64,000 bases of DNA from Undaria pinnatifida (lineage: Eukaryota; Sar; Phaeophyceae; Laminariales; Alariaceae): contig JABAKD010000002.1 in assembly GCA_012845835.1 (NCBI GenBank), positions 28,363,210-28,427,209 of the forward strand. The letters run 5' to 3'. Made by a program: the position numbers and the translations under genes. Within the stretch, counting starts at the first letter, position 1; each line of letters starts with the position of its first letter. The notes beneath the pieces were generated by a model, which saw nothing but the letters and a program-made list of their open reading frames with translations, was not told the origin of the DNA and did not search any database. Positions 9,613 to 21,212 of this stretch are shown one piece after another.

Positions 9613-11656
9613 GAAAGTGCGAAGATACTAGACGGGGATCAGCAAAAAACACAAGAAAAAAAAAACGGGGGGGGGGGGGGGAACCACCCCCCCGGTGATA
9701 AAAAAAGGACGACGGAATCGAAAGGCTAATTGTAGCTCCGTAGCACTGGGGTATCGTTAGATACCTCTCCATCCCCCCGGGTCGGTAGACCTTCTAACCC
9801 AGGATAAAAGAAAAAAAATCGTCCGGGGTCCGTCCGCACACAAACAGCTTTCGGAGGGCAACATTGCTAAAGCAACACTAGGCGGCCACCACAATCACCG
9901 AGGACAGAACGCGAACCCTTTGTCGCCCTGGCGACGCCTGCTGCCCCGACACAGCCTGCTGACGCTCCTCTAACCACGAGTGGAGCCGGCCGCAATCGCC
10001 CCCCCCCCCCCCCCCCCCGTCCTCAAGCCAGCACTGCTCCTCCAGCACCTCAAGCTCCGACAGAATCGCAAGTGCCACGCTAACCACAGCATCGTGTGCT
10101 GCGCCAGCCACAGCAGGGCTTGAGGTACTAGTAACAGCGTCTGTGGTCCCAGCACTGCCCATCGCGCCTAAGGCTGTCACCCCCCCCTGCCTCTTTCAGA
10201 TCCAGTTATATGCAAACAGCACGCACGGGTATATCTGCGCGCCGATATCACACTTTTGTTATCACCGCGACGAGGACCGATGGCGGTTTTTCGAGGCTAC
10301 GAGCACGGAGCTGTTGCCAGGAAGCTCGACAGATCGGGCTGCACTGCTGATGATATTAAGGATAGCTACCATGCTGCCCAGCTGTAGCCGGTTCTCTAAA
10401 CGAAGTCGCTGATTGGTGCATAGTCGCCTGCAGCGAATACGTGGGCCTAGGCCACAGCAGCATAAAGGTTCCGCGGCGCTACAAACGGTGCCGCGTTAAT
10501 GTATATGGGGCAGACACCTACCCTTTCGTACGCGGAGATGAAGTCGGGGGACATAATTAATCAAGATGGATATTGACCACTCAATTGGTCGAAATCAAAC
10601 ATCTGACATATATTTGAAATATTTTAATCAAGAATTCAGGACAGAATCTCAGGAAGACACGTGACGAACGTCGGGGGGGGGGGGGGTGGCACAGGTCGTC
10701 GTCGGATTTTAGTGTTGGTTCATCAGGGTGCGCCCTTGTTCTTGTCTTGTGTGTTTTTGAAGCTCAGACAACCGAGCTCCCCGCACACTCTGTCACTCCT
10801 CCTCCCCATCCTGTCTTGTACGACAAAACCGGTAGTTCAAGCCAACTGGCCTTTTCCAGTTTCCAAAACGTTTGATGGGATCAAAACTATGCTAAAATAC
10901 TACATGGAAACGGACGAATGTCGCACTCTAACCCAACGTAAACCAACCCGTGGACCGACAAAACACAACAAAAAAAGTTTTGAACAACAAACAAGAAGAA
11001 AAAGAAAATGGTATATAAAAATACTTACACACCATATCTGAAAAAAAAAACGTGTGTTTCTTGACTTTTTTTTTCTTGTTGTTTTTGCTATTTTTCTGCA
11101 GGTTGGGTCGGCCTTGGATTGTTGCGTTCGACGGTTTCAATACTATTTTGTTTTTATGTTTTCCTGTACCCGAACTCCTGCCCCGCGACCAAAGTCGGTA
11201 CATCTCGCAAACAACCCTCTGTTTCGGTCCCTTTATAAAGGGACTTTGAAAAAAAGGGACTTTGAAAGTCCCTTTATAAAGGATGGACGAAAGGATGGAA
11301 AGGCGTCGAAAAAAAGGAGACGTTTTCTAAGCATCCACCACACCAAGCAAAGCAAAGCACTCCGAGCTGTCGGGGTAGAGGGTGGGTCGGCGTGGACGCG
11401 TCGCATTACGACAAAGAGTCGGGGTTCCGTTTTATCAGGCAGATATATATGTTTACTGCCGGGAGAGGTGCGCTCTAAATACAGCTGTCGCTCGGAGTTG
11501 ACGAGAGCTAGTCCATTTTCGCCCCCGGCCGTGGATCACTTCGTCGGTTTGACCTTGTTGTCGCGCTTGGCCGCAAGCTCTTGCGTCGCTTGCTTCATCA
11601 CAGCTCTTCCAGGTAGCACTTTTATGCGGCGCGAAAAAACTTTTTCCGAAGGGAGA
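9613..11656. other. No recognised gene
   Basis: Contains G and C homopolymer runs (about 9,666 and 10,001), a GC-rich stretch with a 100-codon minus-strand Ala/Val/Gly-rich frame (9878-10180), and AT-rich sequence. At 11,230-11,286 two copies of CCTTTATAAAGG surround GGGACTTTGAAAGTCCC. A 204-codon plus-strand frame (11,054-11,668) has no credible start and runs into the next MITE. Nothing is recognisable as a protein family. Confidence 0.45.
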
Positions 11657-11916
11657 CGTGTTCGATAGAGGTGCACACCATGCTTTTTTTTTGCTCTGAA
11701 GTTCCTCAATTTGGTGGAGCTCAAGACATGTCTTGGCCCCGAAAAAATCGATAAAATTTGGGAGGAAAAAAAAAAAAAATAACTGGTACACGACCAGATG
11801 AAACATCCCATGGTCTAAAAAAAGTTTTATATATCGACGACTTTGGGTTGAAGAAGCCATTTTTTTTCGACGAAAAGTGCTATCTATCTATATACCTCTG
11901 CATATCGTAGAATACG
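11657..11916. mobile_element. Family F MITE, copy 3
   Basis: Starts CGTGTTCGATAGAGGTGCAC and ends ACCTCTGCATATCGTAGAAT (inverted). Landmarks TTCCTCAATTTGGTGGAGCT, AAGACATGTCTTGG, CCAGATGAAACATCCCATGG and TTTGGGTTGAAGAAGCC are present in family order. Confidence 0.75.
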
Positions 11917-12764
11917 TCCAAAATCGTCGGAACGCATGATGCATGTGGGGTCTGTAAATCGGGTTGAACGTTCCGTGCACACACTATATTCATTTTTACA
12001 CTATTGAAATACGTCAGTTTTGGGCGACACTCAAGGTACAGAGCCCCTCAAGCAGTCACCCTCAGGAGGCAAAAATGGCGTGTCTCGCTACCCGTCAAGC
12101 ACGTGTCACTGCACCGGGACGGATCCCGACGACGATAGAGGAAGCGCTCTATTGGGCGAGAAAAAAAATCTGACTAGTAACAGAGGGCTCTTCAATCCAG
12201 GAAGTGCCTATCAATTTAGTACCGTTGGAGCACCGTTAGCGTGTCGCAGTTTTATTGTGTGACAAATTCTGGTATGCGGGGTGATGATCATTGTTAAGTA
12301 ACTATTGTTGATATTGCCCTCCGACAATCATATCACAACAGATGTCGCTTCGATATCTGAATCGAATATTCTTCCGTAAAAGACAAAGCAGCAGCATTCT
12401 CTCTTGGCATACTTACAGGTCAGGGGGGAAAACCTTGTTCACCTCACAAGGTGCACTTTTCTATTTTGGACTCCGAAAAAAAAATCGGTTTCCGGGGATT
12501 TATTACATCTTCCTCCAAGCGGGGCATAGCTCGAAATAACTATTATCAAGTATAATTTAGGTGCGCATTTACCGCCCATAATATTATTAGTAGCACGCGT
12601 CACTGCAACAAGGAGCTGTGCCAGCACGTGCGCGCAGCATGGCTTGCAGTAAGATTAGAGCTCCTTGTACATTTTTCATTACAAAAATGCCGGACGCTCC
12701 AGGCCGTTGTTTAGAGACAGTATTTTGTTGCGCGCGCTCTTCCGGTAAGTCGACAAAATATATC
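11917..12764. other. No recognised gene
   Basis: Mixed sequence with short overlapping frames only. Nothing matches the dispersed families of this window. Confidence 0.45.
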
Positions 12765-13032
12765 CAGTCGTTCTACGGTAGCCCCCCCAACTTTCCTTTA
12801 ACGAGAAATCGCCGGTTTCAAAACCAACGCTCTCCCGGTCGTATCTCACGAAATACGATGACCCTCGACACCACACCATCCCCGACGTCGTCGATCGATA
12901 GGCCTTTGCACACAAGAAAACATATAGATACTTTGGTCTTTCAATTGTATCCTTCCTTGTGTCGAGCAGCCATGAAACGTTCGTTAAACAAAATCGCTGG
13001 TTTTTGGGGGGGGGTAGATCGTAGAATCAGTC
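12765..13032. mobile_element. Family A MITE, copy 3
   Basis: Left end CAGTCGTTCTACGGTAGCCC and right end GGGGTAGATCGTAGAATCAG are inverted termini of the family. The interior has the GGTTTCAAAACC core, TCGATCGATAGGCC and CGTTCGTTAAAC landmarks. Confidence 0.75.
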
Positions 13033-14570
13033 TATCGAGCTCTCTTTTTCTCGGTCGTTTATCAGTTGCTACAAATTCGTTTCCAGACGGGAATTAATAC
13101 GCTCTCTGGAGCAGACGCCCACGCAGCAACCAGTCGGCTCACCCCGACTGACGAGCTTGCTTCCCGTGGGTTGTCAAGTCTGACGTGGCTTAGAAGCCAC
13201 GCCCACACGCTGACATCCTACCAACAGGTTATGCGCCTCGATGTACGTCAAGGCTAGCAGAGGTGCGCGAGGCGTCACGGGATCATCGAGAGAACGACTG
13301 CGGCCCGGGCTGTTGCGTGCGCTGTGAGCCTATCGGTGCAGACGCTATGTTCATCGTCATCTAGGGCCGCTGTTGCGAAAAAAAACACCTAAAAACGACG
13401 ATAAAATCTACTTCTACGGAGTTAATATACCATGATCGTGGACATCAGGAGCTGTTTACGGTGTCATCACGACTAAGCCAGCAACCCACAACACCAACGT
13501 ATGTACACTTCTGCACTCTGTAGGAGAGCCCTGGGCCAGCATTTGTCGCTGCATACACCCGACTGGACTGTTAGATGAACCCCAATCGACAACAAAGGGG
13601 TAAGACAGTGTGACACTATATGCGTCGTAGTCGCTGACGTTCCCAAGCATGTATATGTCGTTACACATGTTACGGTTCATGTAACCGGATGCATGTGCCT
13701 ACACATCAGTAGGAAACCCGAAGGTGCGCCCGCGGGTGACCGCAGACGCCACAACATGCCACGGCCATCGTCATGTGGAGCTGCTGCTGCGGGTTATAAC
13801 TGCTGTACATACCTGGTTCACTTGAGGTGGCGTCCTGATAAGTGAATACTGGTGTAAAACTCGAGATATCACTTGTCCAGCACGAAACGGTCTGGTTCGA
13901 AACTACTGCTGCCGCTGCTGCTGTTGGAGAAAAGACGGCTGACTGTAAAATCCGGCGCTCGATTGCCCGAGGGCCCTTCGAATCTCGACTGCTGCGGGTA
14001 TATCTCGCTGAGAGTGCTATTAATAGATACTTTGTGAGAGGAAGAACTCTTCCGAAATATGGGAGATTTTCAACCTGGTTGCCAGCGCCTCACGGCAGTC
14101 TCACCATGTCGCCTTGAAGTGAGCATCGAGCCTTCAGCGGTATAATACGAATCCCGATCATTTCGAGGAACACTGGACGAAAAAACCTCCTCCACGCGCG
14201 CGCAGCATCTCCCATCCAGATATATATCTTCCACTTATGGCGCGAGGACTAGCCAGTCCACCAACCAGCATCACCCGTTAGGAGCGACCACTGCACGACA
14301 CGACAAGTATTTCTCGAACAACTTCAGGCAGAAAACACATCACCGAGAGAATCAATCCGGGTCTCGATGCTATTTTCTCCAAAGTACCAGGTACTTACTT
14401 CATTTCATAGCGAAACCGGCGGCTTTGCTGGTTACGAAACACGCCAGACTGTGCGCCGGGCCGAACCCGCGGGAACATATAAAAAACAAACAGAAAAAGA
14501 GCTGGGGAGCGTTCCTCAAGTGCCTGAAATATCACCAACGAGAGACGGTCCCTGCCACACCGCAGGCGGC
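13033..14570. other. No recognised gene
   Basis: Mixed-composition, CpG-rich sequence with several 60-90-codon frames on both strands. I recognise none of them. Neighbouring 14.57-14.97 kb is a gag remnant, so some of this may be decayed retroelement, but nothing in the sequence shows it directly. Confidence 0.4.
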
Positions 14571-14971
14571 ACTCGCGTGACCACGATCGTGACCCCGGGG
14601 CAAGATCACAACAGCTACATCCACGAGCTCACGCGGCGGCGCACCCCTACTGGTCTGGACGGAGGAGTCAATCACGGCTATGCATTTCACGGACACCATC
14701 CTCCAAGGCCTGAACGAGGAGAGCACAGGGACCAGGGGCGTCAAGCCGATGACCGAGAAGGCCCCAGAGTTCGATCGCCGGAAGATTCGATCTGTCCTAC
14801 GCTAGCGACCCTAACGGGCTGTCCCACAACGAAACGGGCAGTATCATCGGACGTAGCGCGATTATCGCAGCACCAACAGTAACGTCAGCACCTGACCTCA
14901 AGAGCACCATCTGCCATAATTGCGGAAAGGCAGGTCACAGCAAGGACGATCACGTCGTAAAGGGCATCTAG
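14571..14971 (+). pseudogene. Retroelement gag remnant with zinc knuckle
   Basis: Two frames carry gag-like sequence. The frame at about 14,641-14,790 reads TEESITAMHFTDTILQGLNE and continues acidic/basic. After a +1 shift the next frame runs to a stop at 14,969-14,971 and ends in the knuckle CHNCGKAGHSKDDH (14,912-14,956). That is the CX2CX4HX4C pattern of retroviral-type nucleocapsids, with the last Cys replaced by His. Knuckles of this kind follow the capsid-like domain in copia and gypsy Gag, where they bind the RNA genome. No protease, integrase or RT follows, so it is an isolated, frameshifted fragment. The superfamily is not certain, and an unrelated single-knuckle protein is a weaker alternative. 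Confidence 0.55.
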
Positions 14972-15370
14972 CTAACGGGTGAGGCAAGACGCCCGCTGGA
15001 AATAGCAAAGAGAGGCTTGATTAGGAGGTGGCGAGCTGGGAAGGAGCGGTGTTCGGTGCATAGGATGACCAAGCACAGCAAAGCCGAGCGTTACGTGCAA
15101 GGAGTTCCGCGTTTACAGACGGGTTGTACGCATACGGCGGTGCGGTGAGCGCCCAAACTCAAGTCTGTTTAAAAAGTTCGTTGACGACTTCGACAGTGGG
15201 GGTTCACGTTCTAGCTGGAGAAAATACTAGAGGAACCGCCCGGGCATCATCGCCACCAGAAGACGCTACATCAACGCGCGGCCGCCAAAAAGACGTTTCA
15301 CGGGGTCGCTGCGAACATAATCGCGTCGGAAATCTAGAAGTGCATCGTTTTTTCGGAATCACGACGGCAG
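14972..15370. other. No recognised gene
   Basis: Directly downstream of the gag remnant. No LTR, protease motif or further pol sequence is visible. Confidence 0.4.
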
Positions 15371-15622
15371 GACTGACTTATTCTACGATAGCTCCCCTCA
15401 AAACCAGCGATTTTCTTTAACGAACGTTTCGTGGCTGCTCGACAAGAGGAAGGATGCAATTGAAAACAAAGTATCCATATATTTTCTTGTGCGCAAAGGC
15501 CTATCGATCGATGACGTCGGGGTGTCGAGGGTCATCGTATTTCAGGAGATACGACCGGGAGCTGGTTTTGAAACCGGTGATTTCGTTAAAGAAAAGTTGG
15601 GGGGGCTACCGTAGAACGACTC
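15371..15622. mobile_element. Family A MITE, copy 4
   Basis: Starts GACTGACTTATTCTACGATAG and ends GGGGGCTACCGTAGAACGAC in opposite orientation to copies 1-3. It carries TTTAACGAACGTTTCGTGGC, CGATCGATGACGTCGGGG and GGTTTTGAAACCGG. It is the least damaged copy and shows that the two ends are also similar internally (TTTCTTTAACGAA against TTCGTTAAAGAAA). Confidence 0.8.
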
Positions 15623-17560
15623 GACTATCGAAGCTTCCGTAGTCGCCGCAGCAACAACAGCAACGCGGGGTCGCCGACACTTCTTTCGAGATCATATAAC
15701 ATAATCCATCTATATTGCCGGAAAAGAACGTCCTCTGGAATCGCCGCAACATCATCGATCATTCGGCCGGCTGATACACCGCTTCTGGGGTCGCTGAGCA
15801 TCATTGTCGTTTGGGACTGGGCGAGCGTCCATTTCTGAGGTCGCTGCACACCGTCATCGTCTAGATCGCCAGGAGGACGTTTGCACCGCCTGAGGTCACA
15901 CCAGCTCTCGGTTATACGGCAAGTGTTGTGTTCGTATAATATCAATAGCGCAACACCACACGCTCAAACGCAGATGCTCAATAGGTTATGAGACTGGTGT
16001 TGAGGATAGTTATCTTGCTACATACCCCAGCAGCTACTCGCTGATCAGTGACATAGCCACCGGTAACAAGATGGCCACAGCAGCAACTCCTACTGGGTCG
16101 GATAGGTGGACTAATAATCCAGAACGACCGTAATGATCACCACAACGAGTTCAGCTTGTTTGTGCACTGATTCGAAAAACGCTTCGTGATGTGGGGCCTC
16201 AATCGCCAAGTCACACGCCTTTGTCACCAGCAATATTGCTAGCTTCCGTGTCAAGCGCGGCGGCGATGTGCGTCAGTTAGACGAATCTTCTACACTACCG
16301 CGAAATGTCGTTTACTCAACTTTGCGCCAGATGCGAATCTTGTGCCCACTCGGTCGGATCAGTAATAATCAAAACCGATACAAACGAGCACCACAAAGTA
16401 TAGACTATCTTCCTTCTGTACTGAGGCAACAAGCGCATGCTGAGCGCTGATCCACCAAACCGCACAGCTTCGTTCACGGCCAATGTCCAGCTTCTGTGTC
16501 AAGCGCGATGGTGGGGATGTGCGACGGTTTCTTTACCTCGCATAACAACACGACATAACAATTCAAAAAGCAATCAAACGAGCGTCACGACCGAGTACTG
16601 GTACACGCGAGTGACTCACAGCTACAGAGCACGCTCTGAGAAAGTGTGCTCTTTATTATCAATATACTTTAATCGTCAACAGTCTGTAGCTTACACCCAG
16701 CCGACGATTAGACAGCCGACACGTCGAAATACTTAAGGTGTGTAGTCAAGTCCAACCCCATACCGATACACTCCAACGCACAATTTGATATTATGATTCT
16801 TGAGTTAAACGTACAGGAAGTTTAGTTTCGACTGCTGCTCTCGCTGTTAGTAATGGGCGTGACGACGAAAGGTTCCGAGCAGGAATCGATTTTGTGCTGC
16901 ATTTTTTAAGGGGGGAGCCCCAAGCATCAACAGTAAAGTGCTCCAAAACCACGAAGCAACCACGAAACAAGGAACCAAAAGCACCATTGTGTGTACCGCC
17001 TCGACTGTGTGGCAAGGCAGCCCGGTTGTGTCTATACCTCATGTGGGGCTGCACAGCAGCCAGAGTACGTGAACGCCTAGTTTCCGAGACACATTTCCAC
17101 CTCGTGTGATTGAATTTTCGTAGCAAATATAATTACTAGTTGAAAAGCAAATTGACCACACTGAACAGTAAACGGCAGTCATAGGTACCTGGTATGTACG
17201 AAGTTTCAAGTAGAAAGCAGAATCAAGTATACACACCAGGTACGAAGTATAAATAGTAGTACATAGGCAGCCGAGATTTGAAACCCAGCGCAACCGCAGG
17301 CAAGGTGTGGGTTCGGTCTACCCATTGGACGATACATCTATACCAGGTATACAAGAGGACAAGTACTCCTAGTACAGAATATAGTCAAACATGGAAGCAA
17401 GAGATACATATATCAACTACACCAAAGCCATGCTGCATGTCATCACGCTCGTCGTACAATATCATATACAGACAGAGTAGTGGAGTCTCTCCATAGTGCC
17501 GGTTGCCCGCTATACTGCACGTGAAACCGTTTGGCACATGCAAGAAACCCAGTAGAGGCA
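15623..17560. other. No recognised gene
   Basis: From 15,650 to 15,890 the phrase (G)GTCGC followed by AGCATCAT/CACCGTCATCGT-type text recurs, suggesting an old, decayed tandem repeat. The rest is AT-richer with short frames. Several TACCTGGTA/TACCAGGTA words lie at 17,186-17,771. Confidence 0.4.
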
Positions 17561-17567
17561 GTGTAGG

Positions 17568-17630
17568 AATAGTGCCGGTTGCCACTATAGTGCCGTTGTT
17601 TCCAGTACTATTGCGGCAACTGGCACTATT
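17568..17630. repeat. Inverted repeat (hairpin), 16-bp arms
   Basis: The left arm AATAGTGCCGGTTGCC and the right arm GGCAACTGGCACTATT are reverse complements with one mismatch, separated by about 31 bp that again contains ACTATAGTGCC. Confidence 0.7.
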
Positions 17631-17779
17631 GGGACGTAACTACTATCTGTACAACACGAAAAAATATTTTTATCAAAGAAGAGTTAAAAAAAGTAGGAAT
17701 GCGAGACGGTGGACGAGACATGGCTACACGCGCGTGTCCTTCTCGCTGACACCGTGCGTACATACCAGGTATATACTTT

Positions 17780-18290
17780 TTAAAAAGGGTTTTATAGTTT
17801 CCGCGCACAGATTGAGTTGCCCCCGCCCCGCCCCCACCCCCCTTCCCCCTCCTTTTCAAACCCACCAACCCTCCGCCTCCAGCCCCTACGCGCTGACAAA
17901 TTCCGCGCTCCCCTCACCGGTTATACGGCTTACAGGACACACTTGATAAAACTGATGTATTTCCTTCCACAGCTGTCAGATTTTGCCCGCTTCAAATACG
18001 GGTTTTATGAACACGAGATCGTTTTTCCTAAAGCGCGACTAACTGCAAATCGTTTTTCAGGTTTGCTTCAGCGCCTATACCAAATGAAACGATTGACATA
18101 CACGATATCCAGGATGCACTTGATAAACTGATGCATTTCTTTACACCGCTGCCAGACTGCCAGATTTTGTCCCCCTCAAAAAAGCGTGTTATAGTTTCCG
18201 GCGCGCACAGACTGATTAACATCTCACCCTGTTGACCCAGGTACAAGCTACACTGCTGTAGTTCCCAGGAGAGTCGCCGACCTATATCCT
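17780..18290 (+). repeat. Family C dispersed repeat, copy 2, 5' part
   Basis: Contains the longer form of the family: TTTATAGTTTCCGCGCACAG, GATTGAGTTGCCCCCGCCCC, CCTCACCGGTTATACG, CACTTGATAAACTGATG, then a decayed second copy of the ACAGCTG...GTTTCCG block, and GGAGAGTCGCCGACCTATAT. The unit is interrupted at about 18,290 by a SINE-like element and continues at about 18,535. Confidence 0.75.
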
Positions 18291-18534
18291 ATCCCCCCGA
18301 CTGCATACTCGTATAAATTCGTGAGGACTTTTTCTTGTGCACAAATTGACTTGCGGAAAGCGCGAGGGCGTGAGTTAGCAACAACACTCGATGAATAATC
18401 GACGAGCAGTGGGATTGCTGAACCCTATGCGCGATGAAAATTGAAGGCAAGAACCGGGGGGGAAAAGGGGCAACACCTGTGACCTAGGCTTGTCCATAAG
18501 CTGGAAAGTAGAAGCGTGACGGAAAAAGAAAAAC
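18291..18534 (+). mobile_element. Family D SINE-like element, 5'-truncated, inserted in family C
   Basis: Carries the body landmarks ACTCGTATAAATTCGTGAGG, TTGTGCACAAATTGACTTGC, GCGTGAGTTAGCAAC, CGACGAGCAGTGGGATTGCT, GAACCGGGGGGGAAAAGG and GGCTTGTCCA. The tRNA-like head seen in other copies is missing here. It separates CCTATATCCT from TTAATGAGGACACAC, which are contiguous in every other family C copy. It is therefore a later insertion. Confidence 0.75.
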
Positions 18535-18665
18535 TTAATGAGGACACACCCCGTAATACGCGCGATTGAATTATCACACACGGCTTGGATATACGACGTG
18601 TTTCGACAAAATCGTCGATCTCACAGACGTGGAGTGATTTTTTGTTTCAATAATATAGTCTATAA
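18535..18665 (+). repeat. Family C dispersed repeat, copy 2, 3' part
   Basis: TTAATGAGGACACACCCCGT, CGCGATTGAATTATCACACA, TTTCGACAAAATCGTCGATC and CTCACAGACGTGGAGTGATT complete the copy begun at 17,780, followed by the AT-rich tail typical of the family. Confidence 0.75.
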
Positions 18666-19687
18666 TATAGATGCATCTCGAGCATTTCTTTACATAAGAG
18701 ACGAGAGAAGAAAAGGGCTGAGGTCTTGTGGCGATAAAATTTCAGGCATGTGCCGCCGTGGTGTGTGTGCGTGTGGGGGGAGAATATCTTGCTTAAGTGA
18801 CCCTGGGTCTGAGTTATGAAAGGGAGGGAGAAAGCAAAAAAAGTGCGAAGAGATAACAAAAGGTACGACCAAGAAATTTTGATGACAACATATATCTTTT
18901 ACAGCGCGCAGTATGGGCCGGCCGACAAAAGGCACACTGCTAATCTGAGCAAGGGAGCTTGCATGTAGGCCTCTTGTATATACGAAGCGTGACGTCATCC
19001 TTAAACCCGACTTTCGAAATATGCGCACACGTTTCAGGGGAAAAAAACGCGTAGAATTAGCGCAGAAAAATATTTGTATCTCTAGCAGTAGGAGGTTTAG
19101 GTAACCTTGAACTAAATAAAAGGTATCATATACTTCGTACAAGAATACCAGTATATTTTTGAGGGGTCTATTTATATACTCGAGTAATACATATTTGAGT
19201 GTATTTCAACCTTTTACGATAATATTATTGTTGTGCTCGCCATCCGACAATGTGGCAGTGTTATATGAGCTTCAACGTTCATCGCTCAGAAGATCCCCCT
19301 GAACAAGAAAACCTCGGAATCAAATGGAAGCCTTGTGCAGATTTCTTTGGTAGGACTTTAGTGTAAGCGCTCGACGCTGATACTGCTCTCAAGAGGTCGA
19401 ATTTTTTTGGGGATTTTTCAACCCCCTCCAGAAGCAAAAAAGGAGGCACAAGGTGCCGAAGTGTCCGTCTTACGAGAGCGGTTCTTGGAAGAATGCAGTT
19501 CACCCTTCATGTGCTACCATACTCGCCGAACACCTCACGGCCCTTCGCGCTTGGTGCAAGCAACGTCTGCCTGGTTGGTGAAAAGCCGACGACGTGCTCC
19601 GTCCCGGCATAGTAGTAGAGATCGAGGGTCTATCGTCATACGACTGCGGCCATGCACAAACTGAGTACCAGTACACCCCCGCCTCCC
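18666..19687. other. No recognised gene
   Basis: Mixed AT-richer sequence with 60-150-codon frames that overlap on opposite strands. None is recognised, and no family member is found. Confidence 0.4.
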
Positions 19688-19772
19688 CCTCTCAAGGGCC
19701 CCTAAACCCCTCCCGACACTAATTCCAAATATGCTCGTGCCCAAAAATTGGCTTCCAGTTTCAAAGAGGTTA
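19688..19772. mobile_element. Family B MITE, decayed copy, opposite orientation
   Basis: Reads CTCAAGGGCCCCTAAACCCC, TCCCGACACTAATTCCAAAT, CCCAAAAATTGGCTTCCAGT and TTCAAAGAGGTTA. It matches family B in the reverse orientation with many substitutions, and its left TTAA is lost. It lies ten bases from the intact copy at 19,782. Confidence 0.6.
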
Positions 19773-19781
19773 GTCTAATCC

Positions 19782-19871
19782 TTAACCCCTTTACAACTGG
19801 AAACCCGTTTTGGGGGACAAAATTACTTGGATTTAATATAAGGAGGGGTTCGGGGGCTCTAAAGCGGTTAA
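19782..19871. mobile_element. Family B (piggyBac-like) MITE, copy 3
   Basis: 90 bp from TTAACCCCTTTACAACTGG to CTCTAAAGCGGTTAA with TTAA on both sides. Close to the 8,706 copy apart from a few substitutions. Confidence 0.85.
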
Positions 19872-19975
19872 CGCCCTGGAAAAAGCAAGACATTTTCATT
19901 ACTAAGCGGTTGCTTGTTCTTGCTATATGTGGCCCCACAATAATGTGTGACACGTGTGCAGATATATAGCGCACA

Positions 19976-20265
19976 GAGCCTGGTATAGGTCAGTTTCGTG
20001 CGTTCGGGTCCCCCCCGAGTTCATTGCATGATTGAATAAAAATTCGTTCGTAGGGACATTTTCTTGTGCAGAAATTGACTTGCGGAAAGCGCGAGAGCTT
20101 GTGAGTTAGCAACACTCGATGAAAAATCGACCATCAGTGGGATTGCTGAACCCTACGTATGCGCGACAAAAGTTGAAAGCAGCAAAGAGAACCGGGGGGG
20201 GGGGGAGGGACGACACCTGTGAGACCACGGCTTGTCCAGAAGCTGGGGAAAGTAGACAAGTGCGA
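19976..20265 (+). mobile_element. Family D SINE-like element, copy 2
   Basis: Begins inside the tRNA-like head (AGCCTGGTATAGGTCAGTTT, then CGTGCGTTCGGGTCCCCC as the degenerate B box). It continues with TTGACTTGCGGAAAGCGCGA, GTTAGCAACACTCGATGAAA, GTGGGATTGCTGAACCCTAC, a G run, and ACCACGGCTTGTCCAGAAGC. There is no poly(A) tail. Confidence 0.7.
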
Positions 20266-20600
20266 AAAAAGAACAAGAAACACACACAGACATATACACA
20301 GCTGACCAACACGGCAGTTTGGTTTGTCCTGTAGCAGGATTATCCTGTTGACCATCCGACAATGTGCGGCAGGAGTAAACCTGTTAGCACCGCACTCCCG
20401 ACATGGGCGCAAAGCACTTGGAGTTAGACTACGAGAAAAATAAAGATATGGAAATGGGTTAAGCGTCGATCACTCACACGCATCCCCTACCATGTAGTTT
20501 TTGTTTTCGCCTCTTTTTTCTGTAGCGGTTTATAACTGATCGACGAGCTAAAGCTTAGGCTGCACGTTGCACGTGGTACACCGGAAAAAACACGTCAAAG
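20266..20600. other. No recognised gene
   Basis: AT-richer sequence with no recognisable feature. Confidence 0.4.
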
Positions 20601-20602
20601 CC

Positions 20603-21212
20603 ACAGGTCCCCTACTGAATCAACATTCCTACCCATACCCTAGGAAGCCCCTCGGTAAAGTGTCGGCACTTCAGCCCGCCCATACCCAATGAAGCGAGTA
20701 ACGTACACGATATCCAGGATACACTTTGTCCTCTGTGCGTCCGGCCGCTCTTGCGGATCCATATACCCTCCACAGGGGTTTCAGGGGGTTGCATAGCTTG
20801 CCCCGGGGAGCTTTGTTCTCGTAATCCGCTGTATTTTTTTTCTTCGCTCGTGCCCCATGTCGAGCACAAATGGGAACGAGTGACCTCGGCACTGCCCCCC
20901 CGCCATATATTTTTATGTGCTGTCTTTGTCGAGCGTCACACCACTCTATCCAGTCTATGATTGTGGTGTGACCCCGAACACTCACCCCACCAAGGTCGTG
21001 GTGCTCGTGACACCCCTCACAACGACATGGCTATACGCCCCCTTAATCTTGGCGTCGTCATCAGGACACCTATCTTCCACTGGGCATCGCTAGGTTCCCT
21101 GCCGGACCAATACGCCCATTCCATGTGTAGGAAAACCCTTAGCAACGTGTCGGCGTACCTCTGGGCGTCCTACACATCACTAGGCACGTTGGTTCAGCAG
21201 GGGACCTCGCCC
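20603..21212. other. Possible inverted-repeat element (about 610 bp)
   Basis: The left segment AGGTCCCCTACTGAATCAAC (about 20,606) and the reverse complement of the right segment near 21,190-21,211 (AGGTCCCCTGCTGAACCAAC) match at 18 of 20 bases. Similarity continues more weakly inward (GTGTCGGCAC against CGCCGACACG). The interior holds short frames and no transposase I recognise. It could be a non-autonomous DNA element or two diverged copies of one repeat. Confidence 0.45.

Noticed and set aside
11054..11668. 204-codon plus-strand frame with a hydrophobic start
   Set aside because: There is no ATG at its beginning, the hydrophobic part is a T run, and the end enters a family F MITE.
13456..13680. 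74-codon minus-strand frame as a copia protease-integrase fragment
   Set aside because: Slight resemblance in wording only. No active-site motif or neighbouring pol sequence supports it.
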